This document shows positions 1 to 10,154 of a stretch of 64,000 nt of DNA, one piece after another. Origin of the DNA: Roseomonas sp. KE2513 (GTDB lineage: Bacteria > Pseudomonadota > Alphaproteobacteria > Acetobacterales > Acetobacteraceae); the NCBI RefSeq assembly GCF_016107305.1, contig NZ_RCVR01000003.1:62001-126000 (forward strand). The letters run 5' to 3'. Within the stretch, counting starts at the first letter, position 1. Every line of letters begins with the position of its first letter. A program made the position numbers and the translations under genes. The notes beneath the pieces are model-generated. The model did no database searches. It worked only from the letters and a program-made list of their open reading frames with translations, and was not told the DNA's origin.

Positions 1-182
1 AGGTGACGCTCACCAACGAGCTGATGCAGCACGCCATCGACTACACCCCCTATGAGGGGATGGCGGTGACGGGCTGGCCGCTGGTGACGATCCGGCGGGG
101 CGAGGTGGTGATGCGGGACGGGGTGGTGAGTGCTGCACCCGGTTCCGGGCAGTGGCTGCCGCGCCCTGCCCGGCCTGTCTGA
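1..182 (+). CDS. Dihydropyrimidinase/hydantoinase, C-terminal end (partial)
   Basis: Only the last 59 codons are inside the window, read from base 3 to a TGA at 180-182. The peptide contains DYTPYEGM followed by GWP and RGEVVMRDG, which matches the C-terminal signature of the dihydropyrimidinase/D-hydantoinase family. Family knowledge: these are zinc-dependent cyclic amidohydrolases that open dihydropyrimidine or hydantoin rings. The metal site is upstream of the window and cannot be checked. The next gene, 99 bases downstream on the same strand, is a hydantoinase/oxoprolinase-type ATPase, so a cyclic-amide catabolic operon is a reasonable inference. Substrate is unknown. Confidence 0.8.
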   Translation, partial: VTLTNELMQHAIDYTPYEGMAVTGWPLVTIRRGEVVMRDGVVSAAPGSGQWLPRPARPV

Positions 183-281
183 GGCGGCGTTCGGGCCCCT
201 TTCTCTTGGCCTTCCAACCGGAGCGCCCTGGCGGCGCCCGGTTTCCTTTCCCCTGTTCATGCTCTGTAGAGGCGGTTTTCC

Positions 282-3200
282 ATGCAGCCTTCCTGGGACT
301 TCTGGGTCGATCGCGGCGGCACCTTCACCGATGTGATCGGGCGTGATCCGGCGGGGCGGCTGCACGCACGGAAGGTGCTTTCCGAAAATCCGGGGGCCTA
401 CCGGGACGCGGCGGTGCACGGCATCCGGCTGCATCTCGGGCTGGCCGCGGGGGCGCCGATCCCCGCAGGGGCGGTGGGCGAGGTGCGGATGGGCACGACG
501 GTGGCCACCAACGCGCTGCTGGAACGGAAGGGCGAGCGGACGGCGCTGGTGACCACGCGCGGTTTCCGGGACGCGCTGGCGATCGGGCACCAGGCGCGGG
601 GCGATATCTTCGCGCGGCGGGTGGTGAAGCCCTCCCTTCTCTACGCGCGGGTGGAGGAGATCGGCGAGCGGGTGCGGGCGGACGGCACGGTGGAGGCGGC
701 GCTCGACGAGGGGGAGCTGCGCGCGGTGCTGGAGGGGCTGCGGGCAGAGGGGTTCCGGTCGCTGGCAATCGTGTTCCTGCATTCCTGGAAGCACCCAGCG
801 CATGAGGCGGCCGCCGCCGCGATGGCGCGGGGAATGGGGTTCGAGCAGGTTTCGGCCAGCCACGAGGTGGGGCCGCTGATCAAGCTCGTCGGGCGCGGCG
901 ATACGACGGTGGTGGACGCCTATCTCTCGCCGGTGCTGCGGCGCTACGTGGCGCAGGTGGAGGAGGAGCTGGACGTCCCACGGACGGGGGCGCGGGTGAT
1001 GTTCATGACCTCCGCCGGGGGGCTGACGGCGGCCTCGCTGTTCCAGGGGCGGGACGCGATCCTCTCGGGACCGGCGGGCGGTGTGGTGGCGCTGGCGCGG
1101 ACGGGGGCGGAGGCCGGCTTCGAGCGGGTGATCGGCTTCGACATGGGCGGCACCTCCACGGATGTGGCGCATTACGCCGGGCAGTTCGAGCGGGCGCAGG
1201 AGACGGAGGTGGCGGGCGTTCGGATGCGTGCGCCGATGATGCTCGTGCATACCGTGGCCGCGGGCGGCGGGAGCATCGTGCGCTACGCCGACGGGCGGCT
1301 GCGCGTAGGGCCGGAGAGCGCGGGGGCGGATCCCGGGCCGGCCTGCTACCGGCGTGGCGGGCCGCTGACGGTGACCGATTGCAACGTCATGACGGGCAAG
1401 CTGGTGCCGGACCTCTTCCCTGCGATCTTCGGGCCGGGGCAGGACCAGCCGCTGGACGTGGCGGCGGTGCGGACGGGGTTCGAAGCACTGGCGGCGGAGA
1501 TGGGGGGCGGCCGCAGCCCGGAGGCGGTGGCGGACGGGGCGCTGCGGATCGCCGTGGCCGGGATGGCGGAGGCGATCAAGACGATCTCCGTGCAGCGGGG
1601 CTACGACATCACGCGCTATGTACTGAACGCCTTCGGCGGGGCCTCGGGGCAGCACGCCTGCTTGGTGGCGGACGCGCTGGCGATGACGCGGGTGCTGATC
1701 CATCCCTTCTCCGGGTTGCTCTCGGCCTATGGGATGGGGCTGGCGGATATCCGATCGCTCCGGCAGCGGACCTTGGATCTGCCGCTTTCCGACGCGGCGC
1801 TGCTGGGGGCGGAAGGGGCACTGGCGACGCTGGCGGGCGAGGCGCGGGCGGAGGTGCTCGGGCAAGGCGTCGCGGCGGGGGCGCTCTCGACCCGGATCGC
1901 GCTGCTGCTGCGCTATGCGGGGACGGATACGCCGTTGGAGGTGCCGGCGCTGGAGCTCGCGGGCGAGGCGGCGGTGAGCGCGGGCGGGCTGCGAGCCGCG
2001 GTGCTGCGCGAGGCGTTCGAGGCGGCGCATCTGGCGCGCTTCGGCTTCATCGATCCCTCTCGGGCGGTGGTGATCGAGGCGGCGGTGGCGGAAGCGGCCG
2101 GCGGGGGTGCGGCAGCGCCGGAGCGGGCGGCTGTCGCGGGTGATGGAGCGGTGGAGCCGCTGCGGCGGACGCGGCTCTTCTCCGGCGGGGACTGGCACGA
2201 GGCGGCGGCCTATCGGCGGGAGGCGCTGCGGCCGGGCGTCGCGGTGGCGGGGCCGGCGCTGATCATCGAGGCGAATCAGACTGTGGTGGTGGAGCCCGGC
2301 TGGTCGGCGGTGCTGACGGCCGGGGATCACCTGGTGCTGGACCGGGTTGAGCCGCTGCCGCGCGCGGCCGCGCTGGGAACGGCGGCGGACCCGGTGATGC
2401 TGGAGATCTTCAACAACCTTTTCCGCTCCATCGCCGAGCAGATGGGGGTGGCGCTGCAGAACACCGCGAGTTCCGTGAACATCAAGGAGCGGCTGGATTT
2501 CTCCTGCGCGGTCTTCGACGCGAGTGGGGGGCTGGTGTCGAATGCGCCGCATATTCCCGTGCATCTCGGCTCGATGGACGGGAGCGTGGAAAGCGTGATC
2601 CGGGCCAATCCGAGCCCGCGGCCGGGCGATGTCTGGGCGATCAACGCGCCCTATAACGGCGGGACGCATCTGCCGGACATCACGGTCTGCACGCCGGTTT
2701 TCGACGATGGCGGGCGGCTGATCTTCTGGGTAGCCTCGCGCGGGCACCACGCGGATGTCGGAGGCACGGCGCCGGGTTCCATGTCGCCGGACGCGACGAC
2801 GATCGAGCAGGAGGGGGTCTATATCGACAACCTGCTGCTGGTGGAGGGCGGACGGTTCCGGGAGAAGGCGGCGCTCGCGCTGCTGACAGGAGCCAAGTAT
2901 CCCGCGCGCAATCCGCCGCAGAACATCGCGGACCTGAAGGCGCAGGTGGCGGCGAATGCGCGGGGCGCGGCGGAACTGCTGCGTGCCGTCGCGAATTTCG
3001 GGGCGGATGTGGTGCACGCCTATATGGGGCACGTGCAGGACAACGCGGCCGAGAGCGTGCGCCGCGTGCTGGACCGGCTGCCGGAGAGCGCCTCCTTCGA
3101 CTATGCGATGGATAGCGGCCGGCGCGTGCGGGTGCGGATCGCGGTGGACCGGGCGGCGCGGGAGGCGGTGGTGGACTTCACCGGGACTTCGCCACAACAG

Positions 3201-3932
3201 CCCGACAACTTCAACGCGCCGCGGCCGGTGACGCGGGCGGCGGTGCTCTACTGCTTCCGCCTGCTGGTGGATTCCGACATTCCGATGAATGCGGGCTGCC
3301 TACGGCCGATCCGGATCGTGGTGCCGGAGGGGTCGATGCTCTCACCGCAGTGGCCGGCAGCTGTCGTGGCGGGCAACGTGGAGGTGTCGCAGGCGGTGAC
3401 GAGCGCGTTGCTGGCGGCCGTGGGCTCGCTGGCGCCGGCGCAAAGCACGATGAACAATCTCACCTTCGGGAACGATACCTACCAGTACTACGAGACCATC
3501 TGCTCCGGCGCGCCCGCCGGCGAGGGCTTCGACGGGGTGCCGGGCGTGCAGACGCACATGACCAACTCTCGCCTGACCGATCCCGAGATCCTGGAGACAC
3601 GCTTCCCGGTGGTGTTGGAGGAGTTTTCCCTCCGCTCGGGTTCGGGCGGGCGTGGGCAGTGGAACGCGGGGGATGGGACGCGGCGGACGATCCGGTTCCT
3701 GGAAGATATGGAGGTGGCCATCCTCTCGGGGCATCGCGAGGTGCCGCCGCCGGGGCTGTTCGGGGGCGAGCCGGGGGAGCTAGGGCGGAACCTGGTACGG
3801 CGGCTGAATGGGTCGGACGAGGTGCTTCCGGGCTGCGCGCGGTCGGCGCTGCGGGCGGGGGAGGCGGTGACGATCGTGACACCTACCGGGGGTGGGTTTG
3901 GGGCTGTGGGCGATCGTGGGTCGCGCGGGTGA
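282..3932 (+). CDS. 5-oxoprolinase-type fused hydantoinase A/B protein
   Basis: This is a 1216-residue protein of the OPLAH type. The N-terminal half (about residues 1-690) is a HyuA/oxoprolinase-A domain with the ATP-binding GGTFTDV near residue 13 and a second GGTSTDV motif near 290. The C-terminal half begins near residue 703 ([12 protein letters not shown]) and is a HyuB domain with the [12 protein letters not shown] stretch. Full-length 5-oxoprolinases of about 1200-1290 residues have both domains in one chain, as here. The family cleaves 5-oxoproline or related cyclic imides using ATP. The hydantoinase end just upstream leaves hydantoin-type compounds open as an alternative substrate. 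The stop codon is followed after a few bases by intergenic element copy 1, and parB converges from the other side. Confidence 0.88.
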   Translation: MQPSWDFWVDRGGTFTDVIGRDPAGRLHARKVLSENPGAYRDAAVHGIRLHLGLAAGAPIPAGAVGEVRMGTTVATNALLERKGERTALVTTRGFRDALAIGHQARGDIFARRVVKPSLLYARVEEIGERVRADGTVEAALDEGELRAVLEGLRAEGFRSLAIVFLHSWKHPAHEAAAAAMARGMGFEQVSASHEVGPLIKLVGRGDTTVVDAYLSPVLRRYVAQVEEELDVPRTGARVMFMTSAGGLTAASLFQGRDAILSGPAGGVVALARTGAEAGFERVIGFDMGGTSTDVAHYAGQFERAQETEVAGVRMRAPMMLVHTVAAGGGSIVRYADGRLRVGPESAGADPGPACYRRGGPLTVTDCNVMTGKLVPDLFPAIFGPGQDQPLDVAAVRTGFEALAAEMGGGRSPEAVADGALRIAVAGMAEAIKTISVQRGYDITRYVLNAFGGASGQHACLVADALAMTRVLIHPFSGLLSAYGMGLADIRSLRQRTLDLPLSDAALLGAEGALATLAGEARAEVLGQGVAAGALSTRIALLLRYAGTDTPLEVPALELAGEAAVSAGGLRAAVLREAFEAAHLARFGFIDPSRAVVIEAAVAEAAGGGAAAPERAAVAGDGAVEPLRRTRLFSGGDWHEAAAYRREALRPGVAVAGPALIIEANQTVVVEPGWSAVLTAGDHLVLDRVEPLPRAAALGTAADPVMLEIFNNLFRSIAEQMGVALQNTASSVNIKERLDFSCAVFDASGGLVSNAPHIPVHLGSMDGSVESVIRANPSPRPGDVWAINAPYNGGTHLPDITVCTPVFDDGGRLIFWVASRGHHADVGGTAPGSMSPDATTIEQEGVYIDNLLLVEGGRFREKAALALLTGAKYPARNPPQNIADLKAQVAANARGAAELLRAVANFGADVVHAYMGHVQDNAAESVRRVLDRLPESASFDYAMDSGRRVRVRIAVDRAAREAVVDFTGTSPQQPDNFNAPRPVTRAAVLYCFRLLVDSDIPMNAGCLRPIRIVVPEGSMLSPQWPAAVVAGNVEVSQAVTSALLAAVGSLAPAQSTMNNLTFGNDTYQYYETICSGAPAGEGFDGVPGVQTHMTNSRLTDPEILETRFPVVLEEFSLRSGSGGRGQWNAGDGTRRTIRFLEDMEVAILSGHREVPPPGLFGGEPGELGRNLVRRLNGSDEVLPGCARSALRAGEAVTIVTPTGGGFGAVGDRGSRG

Positions 3933-3934
3933 CT

Positions 3935-4127
3935 CCGGGGGGAGAGAAAGAATTCTCTCCCCCGGACCCTCTCTCATCTCTTTCTATCTGTTTGGATGGC
4001 TTTGCGGGCGGTGCGCCTCGGGTCACTGACCCGAGGCGACTTCACGCTCAGGAAGGGCGTCAGATGGGGGTCCAGGGGCCTCAGGCCCTTGGCGGATGAG
4101 GTCTGGAGAGGGCAGAGCCCTCTCCAG
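3935..4127 (+). repeat. Intergenic four-hairpin element, copy 1
   Basis: About 193 bp between the convergent stop codons of the oxoprolinase gene and parB. It reads: an EcoRI-centred hairpin (GGGGGAGAGAA arm), a pyrimidine-rich TCATCTCTTTCT stretch, a hairpin with arms CGCCTCGGGTC/GACCCGAGGCG, a hairpin around CCAGGGGCC, and a terminal hairpin with arms GGAGAGGGC/GCCCTCTCC. The last hairpin ends on the base before the parB stop codon. This copy has a G-T wobble in the third hairpin where other copies have A-T or G-C. Confidence 0.9.
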
Positions 4128-4970
4128 CTACCGGCCGTGCAGTAGCCGAACCAGCCCGTCGAGCTGGTCGAGGTCGCGATAGGCGACGGTCACGCGCCCG
4201 GCTTTGCCGCGGTGCTCGATGGAGACGCGCAGGCCGAGGTGTTCGGTGAGTTCGCGTTCCAGGGCGCGGGTTTCGGGGTCTTGGTGGCGGGCGGCGCTGC
4301 GGGGGCGGTCGGCGGCGGCGGCGAGGGCTTCGGTCTGTCGGACGTTCAGGCCGCGGGTGACGACGAGTTCGGCCAGGCGGAGGGGGTCAGGCGCCGTGAG
4401 GAGGGCACGGGCGTGGCCGGCGGTCAGGCTGCCGCGGCCGAGCATCGAGCGGACGCCGTTCGGAAGGGCCAGGAGGCGCATGGTGTTGGCGACGTGGCTG
4501 CGGCTCTTGCCGACAGCGTTGCCGAGGGCCTCGGCCTTGAGGCCGAATTCCTCGGTGAGGCGGCGATAGCCCTCGGCTTCCTCAAGGGCGTTAAGATCCT
4601 CGCGCTGGAGGTTCTCGACGAGGCCGGCGGCCATAGCGGCGCGGTCGTCCATGTCGCGGACGACGACGGGGACCTCGTGCAGGCGGGCGCCCTGGGCGGC
4701 GCGCCAGCGGCGCTCGCCGCCGATGATCTGGTAGGTGCCGGGGGCGTTCGGCTTCGGCCGGACGAGGATGGGCTGGAGCACGCCGTGCTCCTGAATGGAG
4801 GCGGTGAGCTCGGCCAGGGCCTCGGGGTCCATGGGGCCGCGGGGCTGGAAGGGGCCGGGTTCGAGGGCCTCGATCGGCAGAGTTTGCGGGGCGGCGGCGG
4901 TGCTAGGGGCGGGGTCGTCTCCGAGGAGGGCGGAGAGACCCATGCCGAGGCGGGCGGGCTTGCGGCTCAT
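4128..4970 (-). CDS. parB: Chromosome partitioning protein ParB
   Basis: 280 residues. ParB/Spo0J is a CTP-dependent DNA clamp that loads at parS sites and spreads to form the partition complex. The N-terminal domain shows the CTP-binding arginine patch GERRWR at residues 85-90, followed by the GLVENLQREDLNALEEA segment and a helix-turn-helix region around GKSRSHVANTMRLL. The length is normal for the family. The ATG overlaps the end of parA by four bases (ATGA), so the two are translationally coupled. Two perfect parS sites lie at 6361-6374 and 9962-9975, upstream in the same transcription unit. The gene ends against intergenic element copy 1. Confidence 0.97.
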   Translation of the reverse strand: MSRKPARLGMGLSALLGDDPAPSTAAAPQTLPIEALEPGPFQPRGPMDPEALAELTASIQEHGVLQPILVRPKPNAPGTYQIIGGERRWRAAQGARLHEVPVVVRDMDDRAAMAAGLVENLQREDLNALEEAEGYRRLTEEFGLKAEALGNAVGKSRSHVANTMRLLALPNGVRSMLGRGSLTAGHARALLTAPDPLRLAELVVTRGLNVRQTEALAAAADRPRSAARHQDPETRALERELTEHLGLRVSIEHRGKAGRVTVAYRDLDQLDGLVRLLHGR

Positions 4971-5803
4971 GCGGCGCGCTCCTTCGCGCGGGCGCGGTCG
5001 CGGCGGAGGAGTTCGGCGGCAAGCTGAATGTAGGCCTGGGCCCCGGCGGAGCGCACGTCGTAGAGCAGCACGGGCAGGCCGTGCGAGGGCGCCTCGGAGA
5101 CGCGGATGTTGCGGGGGATCACGGTGTCGTAAACCCGGTCCTTGAAGAAACTGCGCACGTCGCGGGCGACGAGCTCGGAGAGGTTGTTGCGGCGATCGAA
5201 CATGGTCAGCACGATGCCGTCGAGGCTGAGGCCAGGGTTGAGCCGCTTCACCCGGTCCACCGTGCGGGTCATCTGCGAGATGCCTTCGAGCGCGAAGAAC
5301 TCGGTTTGCAGTGGGACGAGCACGGACTGGGCGGCGACCAGGGCATTCAGCGTGAGCAGGCCGAGCGAGGGCGGGCAGTCCATCAGCACGTAGTCATAGC
5401 GGGAGAGGGTGGCCGGATCGCGGTCGAGGGCCTGGGCGAGGCGGCGCTCGCGGTCCTCCATGGCGACCATCTCGATCTCGGCGCCGGCAAGGTCGTTGTC
5501 GGCCGGAAGGAGGTCGAGGCCGGGGATCTTGCTCGGGCGGATAAGGTCACCGAGCGAGCGGTCGCCGACGAGGAGGGCGTAGGAGCCCTCCCCGCGCTCA
5601 TTGCGGGGCACGCCGAGGCCGGTGGAGGCGTTGCCCTGCGGGTCGAGGTCGAGCAGCAGCACGCGCTTCGTGGTGGAGAGGGCGGTGGCCATGTTGATGG
5701 CCGTGGTGGTCTTGCCGACGCCGCCCTTCTGGTTGGCGAGGGCGATGCGGCGCGGACCAGCGGTTTTGGCGCGCGGCGCGAGGGGGCGGTCAGGGCCCGG
5801 CAC
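4967..5803 (-). CDS. parA: Chromosome partitioning ATPase ParA
   Basis: ParA/Soj is a deviant Walker ATPase that drives ParB-parS movement on the nucleoid. The deviant P-loop KGGVGKT is at residues 26-32 and the Walker B-like LMDCPPSLG is near 130. I chose the GTG at 5803 because AGGA lies seven bases upstream of it. This gives 278 residues and a 14-base overlap with rsmG. A second in-frame GTG at 5836 would add 11 residues but has a poorer ribosome site and overlaps rsmG by 47 bases. It is coupled downstream to parB. The order mnmG-rsmG-parA-parB is the classical arrangement near bacterial origins. Confidence 0.96.
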   Translation of the reverse strand: MPGPDRPLAPRAKTAGPRRIALANQKGGVGKTTTAINMATALSTTKRVLLLDLDPQGNASTGLGVPRNERGEGSYALLVGDRSLGDLIRPSKIPGLDLLPADNDLAGAEIEMVAMEDRERRLAQALDRDPATLSRYDYVLMDCPPSLGLLTLNALVAAQSVLVPLQTEFFALEGISQMTRTVDRVKRLNPGLSLDGIVLTMFDRRNNLSELVARDVRSFFKDRVYDTVIPRNIRVSEAPSHGLPVLLYDVRSAGAQAYIQLAAELLRRDRARAKERAA

Positions 5804-6395
5804 GGTGAATTCCTGTGATGCGAAGGATGGTGGCACCCGGCTCGGTGCGGCTTCCGAAGCGCGCGACCTGCATTGTCCAATCCGCCTGGGCGGCGGTCAA
5901 CTCGGCCTCGGCATTGCGACCCTTGGGAAAGAGGGCAACGCCGTCCGGGGAGAGGAGGCGGGCGGCATGGGCCAGGAGGAGGGTGAGCGGGGCGAGGGCA
6001 CGGGCGGTGAGGAGGGCGAGGGGTGGGAGTGTCGTGTTCTCGATCCGGTGGTTATGGACGGTGAGGTGGCTGAGGCCGAGTTCGGCCGAGGCGGCGAGAA
6101 GGAAGGCGGCCTTGCGCTTGTCGGACTCGACGAGGTGCCAGGGCCGGGCGGTGTCGGCGATGGCGAGGATCAGGCCGGGGAAGCCGCCGCCGGTGCCGAG
6201 GTCGGCGGCGGGGCCGCTGCCTTCGGGCAGGAGGGGAAGGAGTTGGAGCGAGTCCGCGATGTGGCGCTGGCGCAGGGTGTCGGGATCGCGCTCGGCGACG
6301 AGGTTGATGCGGGCATTCCAGCGGAGGAATAGGGCCAGGAAGGCGTCGAGCCGCTCTCCCGTTTCACGTGAAACAGCGATGGGTGGGGTCATCAC
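5790..6395 (-). CDS. rsmG: 16S rRNA (guanine-527-N7)-methyltransferase RsmG (GidB)
   Basis: 201 residues. The enzyme methylates N7 of G527 in 16S rRNA using S-adenosylmethionine. The SAM-binding motif [10 protein letters not shown] is at residues 65-74, and LTVHNHRIE with the following region fits the rest of the fold. Residues 8-12 read VSRET, and the DNA that encodes them is a perfect parS site. Selection on that site may therefore constrain the N-terminus. The start overlaps the end of mnmG by four bases. Length is typical (about 200-215). Confidence 0.95.
   Translation of the reverse strand: MMTPPIAVSRETGERLDAFLALFLRWNARINLVAERDPDTLRQRHIADSLQLLPLLPEGSGPAADLGTGGGFPGLILAIADTARPWHLVESDKRKAAFLLAASAELGLSHLTVHNHRIENTTLPPLALLTARALAPLTLLLAHAARLLSPDGVALFPKGRNAEAELTAAQADWTMQVARFGSRTEPGATILRITGIHRAGP
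6361..6374. promoter_or_regulatory. parS: parS site (ParB loading site), inside rsmG
   Basis: The palindrome GTTTCACGTGAAAC is a perfect match to the 14-bp core of the widely conserved bacterial parS consensus. It lies inside the rsmG coding sequence, about 1.4 kb from the parB start, and encodes VSRET of RsmG. Confidence 0.93.
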
Positions 6396-8260
6396 CGAGC
6401 CGGCGCTCCGGCACGGCGGAGGTGGCCGGCAAGGGCGACAAGGGCGGCGGGGGTGATGCCGGGAACGCGGCCGGCTGAGCCGAGGGTTGCGGGGCGGGCG
6501 GCATCGAGGCGCTGGCGCATCTCGGTGGAGAGGCCGGCGATGGCGGCGAAGTCGATGGCCTCGGGGATGGGGAGCCGTTCCTCTCGCTCAAGGGCGGCGA
6601 ACTCGGCGGCCTGCCGGGAGAGGTAGGGGGCGTAGAGGGCTTCTGCTTCCAATTGGGCGCGGACGCCGGGGGTGAGGGCGCGGAGCCAGGGGAAGGCGGC
6701 TTCCAATGCCGGACCGGTGGCGGCCGGCAGCGACATCACCTCGAGCAGAGATCGGGGAATCCCGTCCTGATTCACGGCAAGGCCGGCGGCGGCAAGGGCG
6801 GCGGGGGTGGTGATCTCGGAACGGGCGCGCGCGAGGGCTTCGACAACGGCAGCGGCGAAGGCGCGGTGGCGCGCGGCACGCTCCGAGCCGACGCAGCCCC
6901 AGGCGATGCCTGCGTCGGTGAGACGTAGGGTGGCGTTGTCGGCGCGGAGGCGCAGGCGGTGCTCGGCGCGAGCGGTAAGCATTCGGTAGGGCTCGGTGAC
7001 GCCCTGGGTGGTGAGGTCGTCCACGAGCACGCCGGCATAAGCCTGGGTCCGGAGGAGGATGCGGGGCTCCGTACCCCCGGCGGCGCGGTGAGCGGCGTTG
7101 ATGCCGGCCAGCAGGCCTTGGGCGGCGGCCTCCTCGTAGCCGGTGGTGCCGTTCACCTGGCCGGCGAGGAAGAGGCGAGGGACGCTGCGGACTTCCAGGC
7201 TCGGACGAAGGGCACGGGGGTCGAGGTGGTCGTACTCGATGGCGTAGCCGTGGCGGAGGATGCGGGCGCGCTCAAGCCCAGGGATGCTGGCGATCACCGC
7301 CTCCTGCACGTCGCGGGGGAGGCTGGTGGAGATGCCATTGGGGTAGACGGTCGGGTCGTCCAGGCCCTCGGGTTCAAGGAAGATCTGGTGTCGCTCGCGC
7401 TCGGCGAAACGGACGACCTTGTCTTCGATGGAGGGGCAGTAGCGAGGGCCAGGGCCCTGGATCTGGCCGCTGTGGATGGGAGCGCGGTCGAGGTTGGCGC
7501 GGATGATGGCGTGGGTGGCCGGCGTGGTGGCGGTGATGGCGCAGGCGAGCTGCGGACCGGTGATGCGCTCCGTCATCCAAGAGAGGGGTTCGGCAGGGTC
7601 GTCGCCGGGCTGGGGCTCGAGGGCGGCCCAGTCGATCGTGCGGCCATCGAGGCGCGGGGGCGTACCGGTCTTCAGGCGGCGAACGGGGAGGCCCAGGGCG
7701 GAGAGGGATTGGGCGAGGCCGATGGAGGCGGGGTCGCCGTGGCGGCCGGCGGGGTGGCGCTCGGGGCCGAGATGGATCTCGCCGCGGAGGAAGGTGCCGG
7801 CGGTGACGACGAGCGCGCCGCAGCGGATGCGGGTGCCGTCGGCGGTGAGGACGGCGGCGATGGCGCCGTCGGGGGCGCGCTCCAGGGCTTCGACCGCGTC
7901 CTCGCGGAGGGTGAGGTTGGGGGTGGCTTCCAGCAGGGCCCGGATGGCCGCGCGGTAGAGGCGGCGGTCGGCCTGGGCACGGGGCCCGCGGACGGCGGGG
8001 CCCTTGCTGCGGTTGAGGAGCTTGAAGTGGATGCCGGCGGCATCGGCGGCGCGGGCCATGAGGCCGTCCAGCGCGTCCACCTCGCGCACCAGGTGGCCCT
8101 TACCGACGCCGCCGATGGCGGGGTTGCAGGACATCTCGCCCAGCGCGTCCAGGCGGTGGGTGATGAGCAGGGTGCGGGCGCCGCAGCGGGCAGCGGCGGC
8201 GGCAGCCTCCGCGCCGGCATGGCCGCCGCCCACCACCACGACATCGAAGAGGGGAACCAT
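6392..8260 (-). CDS. mnmG: tRNA uridine-5-carboxymethylaminomethyl modification enzyme MnmG (GidA)
   Basis: 622 residues. MnmG is the FAD subunit of the MnmE-MnmG complex that installs (carboxymethyl)aminomethyl groups on U34 of certain tRNAs. The dinucleotide-binding motif [10 protein letters not shown] is at residues 11-20. The conserved Cys45 sits in [11 protein letters not shown], and the second family cysteine lies in [10 protein letters not shown]. The C-terminal helical MnmE-binding region is present and the length is standard. It lies 45 bases downstream of mnmE and overlaps rsmG by four bases, so the run mnmE-mnmG-rsmG-parA-parB probably forms one transcription unit. Confidence 0.97.
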   Translation of the reverse strand: MVPLFDVVVVGGGHAGAEAAAAAARCGARTLLITHRLDALGEMSCNPAIGGVGKGHLVREVDALDGLMARAADAAGIHFKLLNRSKGPAVRGPRAQADRRLYRAAIRALLEATPNLTLREDAVEALERAPDGAIAAVLTADGTRIRCGALVVTAGTFLRGEIHLGPERHPAGRHGDPASIGLAQSLSALGLPVRRLKTGTPPRLDGRTIDWAALEPQPGDDPAEPLSWMTERITGPQLACAITATTPATHAIIRANLDRAPIHSGQIQGPGPRYCPSIEDKVVRFAERERHQIFLEPEGLDDPTVYPNGISTSLPRDVQEAVIASIPGLERARILRHGYAIEYDHLDPRALRPSLEVRSVPRLFLAGQVNGTTGYEEAAAQGLLAGINAAHRAAGGTEPRILLRTQAYAGVLVDDLTTQGVTEPYRMLTARAEHRLRLRADNATLRLTDAGIAWGCVGSERAARHRAFAAAVVEALARARSEITTPAALAAAGLAVNQDGIPRSLLEVMSLPAATGPALEAAFPWLRALTPGVRAQLEAEALYAPYLSRQAAEFAALEREERLPIPEAIDFAAIAGLSTEMRQRLDAARPATLGSAGRVPGITPAALVALAGHLRRAGAPAR

Positions 8261-8305
8261 GGGGCGCCTATACCGCCGCGGGACGCGCGCGGGTAGTCGG
8301 CGCAG

Positions 8306-9604
8306 CTACTTGCCGATGCAGAACTCGGCGAAAAGACGGTCGAGAATGTCTTCGGCACCGACCTTGCCCGTAAGGCGGCCGAGGGCGCGGAGGGCTTCGC
8401 GAAGAGCGTCGGCGCGGAGTTCCGGAAAGGTCGCGTCCTCGGCCTCGCGGAGCCAGCGAAGGGTGTCGGCGAGAATCGCGCGGTGGCGCGGCCGGGTGAG
8501 GAGGGCGGCCGCGGAACGGGGGGCGAGGGCGACCGCCTCCGTCTCCAGGCGGGCGCGGAGAGCGTCGAGCCCAGTGCCACTGCGAACGGAAACGGAGATC
8601 GCTTCAGGATGGGGTGGAGGGGCGAGGTCGGCCTTGGTCGCGACGAGGATGCAGGGGCGGCGGGCGATCAGAGCCAGGGTAGGTTCGTCGGGCGGGATGC
8701 CGCAGGGGAGGACGGCGAGGACGATATCGGCCTCTTCCCCGCGGTGAAGGGCGCGGCGGACGCCCTCTGCCTCGATCTCGTCGCCGGCCTCCCGCAGGCC
8801 AGCGGTATCGGCGAGGGTGGCGGGGAGGCCGGCGAGAACAAGGCGAGCCTCCACGATGTCGCGGGTGGTACCGGCGTAAGCGGAGACAATGGCGGCCTCA
8901 CGCCCGGCAAGGGCGTTCAGGAGGGACGACTTGCCGGCGTTGGGGGCGCCGAGAATAGCGACATCGAGGCCGGTGCGGACGCGCTCGGCGCCGGTGTCCT
9001 CGGCCAGGCGGGTGGCGAGTTCGGCGGCGAGGCGGGCAAGGTCGGGCGGGAGGGCGGCGGCGAGATAGGTCGGGAGATCCTCGTCCTCGAACTCGATCAG
9101 GGCTTCCTGCCGGGCGAGGAGGGTGGCGAGCCGGGCCGCCCAGTCCTGCGCGAGGGCGTGCAGGCCGCCGCCGGCAAGCCGGAGAGCCTGGATGGCCTGA
9201 GCGGCGGTTTCGGCCTCAATGAGGTCGATGACGCCCTCGGCGGCGGTGAGGTCCATGCGGCCGTTGAGGACGGCACGTCGGGTGAACTCCCCGGGCCCAG
9301 CGGGGCGGGCGCCCAGGCTTACGAGGGCGGCACCGACCGCCTCCACCACGGCGGGGGAGCCGTGGAGGTGGAGTTCGGCTGAATCCTCGCCGGTGTAGGA
9401 GGCGGGTCCGGGGAAGTGGAGAACGAGGGCCTCGTCCAGCACCGTGCCGTCCGCGTCGCGGAGGCGGCGGAGGGAGACGCGGCGGGCGGCGGGCGGGTGG
9501 CGGCAGAGGGCGGCGAGGATGGCCGAGGTTGCGGGGCCGGAGAGGCGCAGCACGGCGATGGCCGCGCGCCCGGGCGCGGTGGCGAGGGCGAAAACGGTGT
9601 CCAC
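8306..9604 (-). CDS. mnmE: tRNA modification GTPase MnmE (TrmE)
   Basis: 432 residues. MnmE is a potassium-activated GTPase that dimerises through an N-terminal tetrahydrofolate-binding domain and works with MnmG on tRNA U34. The N-terminal domain contains GPGEFTRRAVLNGRMDL near residues 103-119. The G-domain P-loop GAPNAGKSS is at 219-227, and the DTAGLREAGD switch region follows. The protein ends in the conserved C-terminal CIGK, including the catalytic cysteine. It starts eight bases downstream of the ferredoxin-like gene stop, which places that gene at the head of the operon. Confidence 0.97.
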   Translation of the reverse strand: MDTVFALATAPGRAAIAVLRLSGPATSAILAALCRHPPAARRVSLRRLRDADGTVLDEALVLHFPGPASYTGEDSAELHLHGSPAVVEAVGAALVSLGARPAGPGEFTRRAVLNGRMDLTAAEGVIDLIEAETAAQAIQALRLAGGGLHALAQDWAARLATLLARQEALIEFEDEDLPTYLAAALPPDLARLAAELATRLAEDTGAERVRTGLDVAILGAPNAGKSSLLNALAGREAAIVSAYAGTTRDIVEARLVLAGLPATLADTAGLREAGDEIEAEGVRRALHRGEEADIVLAVLPCGIPPDEPTLALIARRPCILVATKADLAPPPHPEAISVSVRSGTGLDALRARLETEAVALAPRSAAALLTRPRHRAILADTLRWLREAEDATFPELRADALREALRALGRLTGKVGAEDILDRLFAEFCIGK

Positions 9605-9612
9605 GGGGTGGG

Positions 9613-9960
9613 TCAGCCCTTCGGGGGCGGCACGTCCTTTTCGGTGAGCATCAGGCGAGGGACGCGGCCGCCGTCGCGCAGGTGTGTGGTGAGGATCTCG
9701 TCGATGTCGTCCCGCGTCTCCGCGCGGTACCAGACGCCCTCGGGATAGATGACGATGACAGGGCCGAACTCGCAGCGGTCCAGACAGCCGGCGCTGTTCA
9801 CGCGGATGCCAGGAAGGCCCATCTCTTTCGCGCGGGCCTTCATGTAGTCGCGCAGGCCTTCGCTGCCGCGGGCAGCGCAGGAGCCGCGGCGGTGGCCCTC
9901 CGGCCGACGGTTGGTGCAGGCGAAAAGGTGGACGCGGAACCAGGGCGGGGGATCCTGCAC
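9613..9960 (-). CDS. (2Fe-2S) ferredoxin domain protein, thioredoxin-like
   Basis: 115 residues from the GTG at 9960. Four cysteines at residues 15, 28, 59 and 63 sit in FACTNRRPEGHRRGSC and GCLDRCEFGP. This is the pattern of thioredoxin-fold [2Fe-2S] ferredoxins (Shethna/NuoE-like). The start is uncertain. The frame remains open to a GTG at 10083, but residues before WFRVHLFACTNRR do not look family-like, and a longer reading would run through a parS site. No strong ribosome site is visible at 9960. The electron partner is unknown. It lies eight bases ahead of mnmE and is divergent from ogt. Confidence 0.8.
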   Translation of the reverse strand: MQDPPPWFRVHLFACTNRRPEGHRRGSCAARGSEGLRDYMKARAKEMGLPGIRVNSAGCLDRCEFGPVIVIYPEGVWYRAETRDDIDEILTTHLRDGGRVPRLMLTEKDVPPPKG

Positions 9961-9961
9961 C

Positions 9962-9975
9962 GTTTCACGTGAAAC
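9962..9975. promoter_or_regulatory. parS: parS site next to the ferredoxin start
   Basis: A second perfect GTTTCACGTGAAAC, 3.6 kb from the first. It lies immediately upstream of the GTG chosen for the ferredoxin gene, so ParB bound here could affect expression of the whole operon, including parAB itself. This regulatory role is inference. Confidence 0.93.
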
Positions 9976-10154
9976 AGGGCCGGGCAGGTCGTCGGGCAAG
10001 GCAGAATTTCCCGTGCGGAAGGGGAGGGTCGCTTTACCCTCGATGTAGAGGGCGCGCGTGCCGGGCGCGAGGTGTCGTGTCACGCTTTCCGCCAGTTGGT
10101 GCAGGACGCTTGACGGGTGGCGCGTCCGGACCGAGGAATGGGGCCAGGCCCGCC

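Noticed and set aside
4128-8260. Origin of replication next to parAB-rsmG-mnmG, as in many other bacteria
   Set aside because: No AT-rich unwinding region or DnaA-box cluster is seen there, while the hemE-ppsR spacer has the alphaproteobacterial hallmarks.
6959-8296. 445-codon open frame on the plus strand opposite mnmG, and similar long frames opposite parA, rho, dnaK and the CDC48 gene
   Set aside because: They are antisense to clearly conserved genes, have Gly/Ala/Arg-biased composition and no ribosome site. Very high GC produces such frames.
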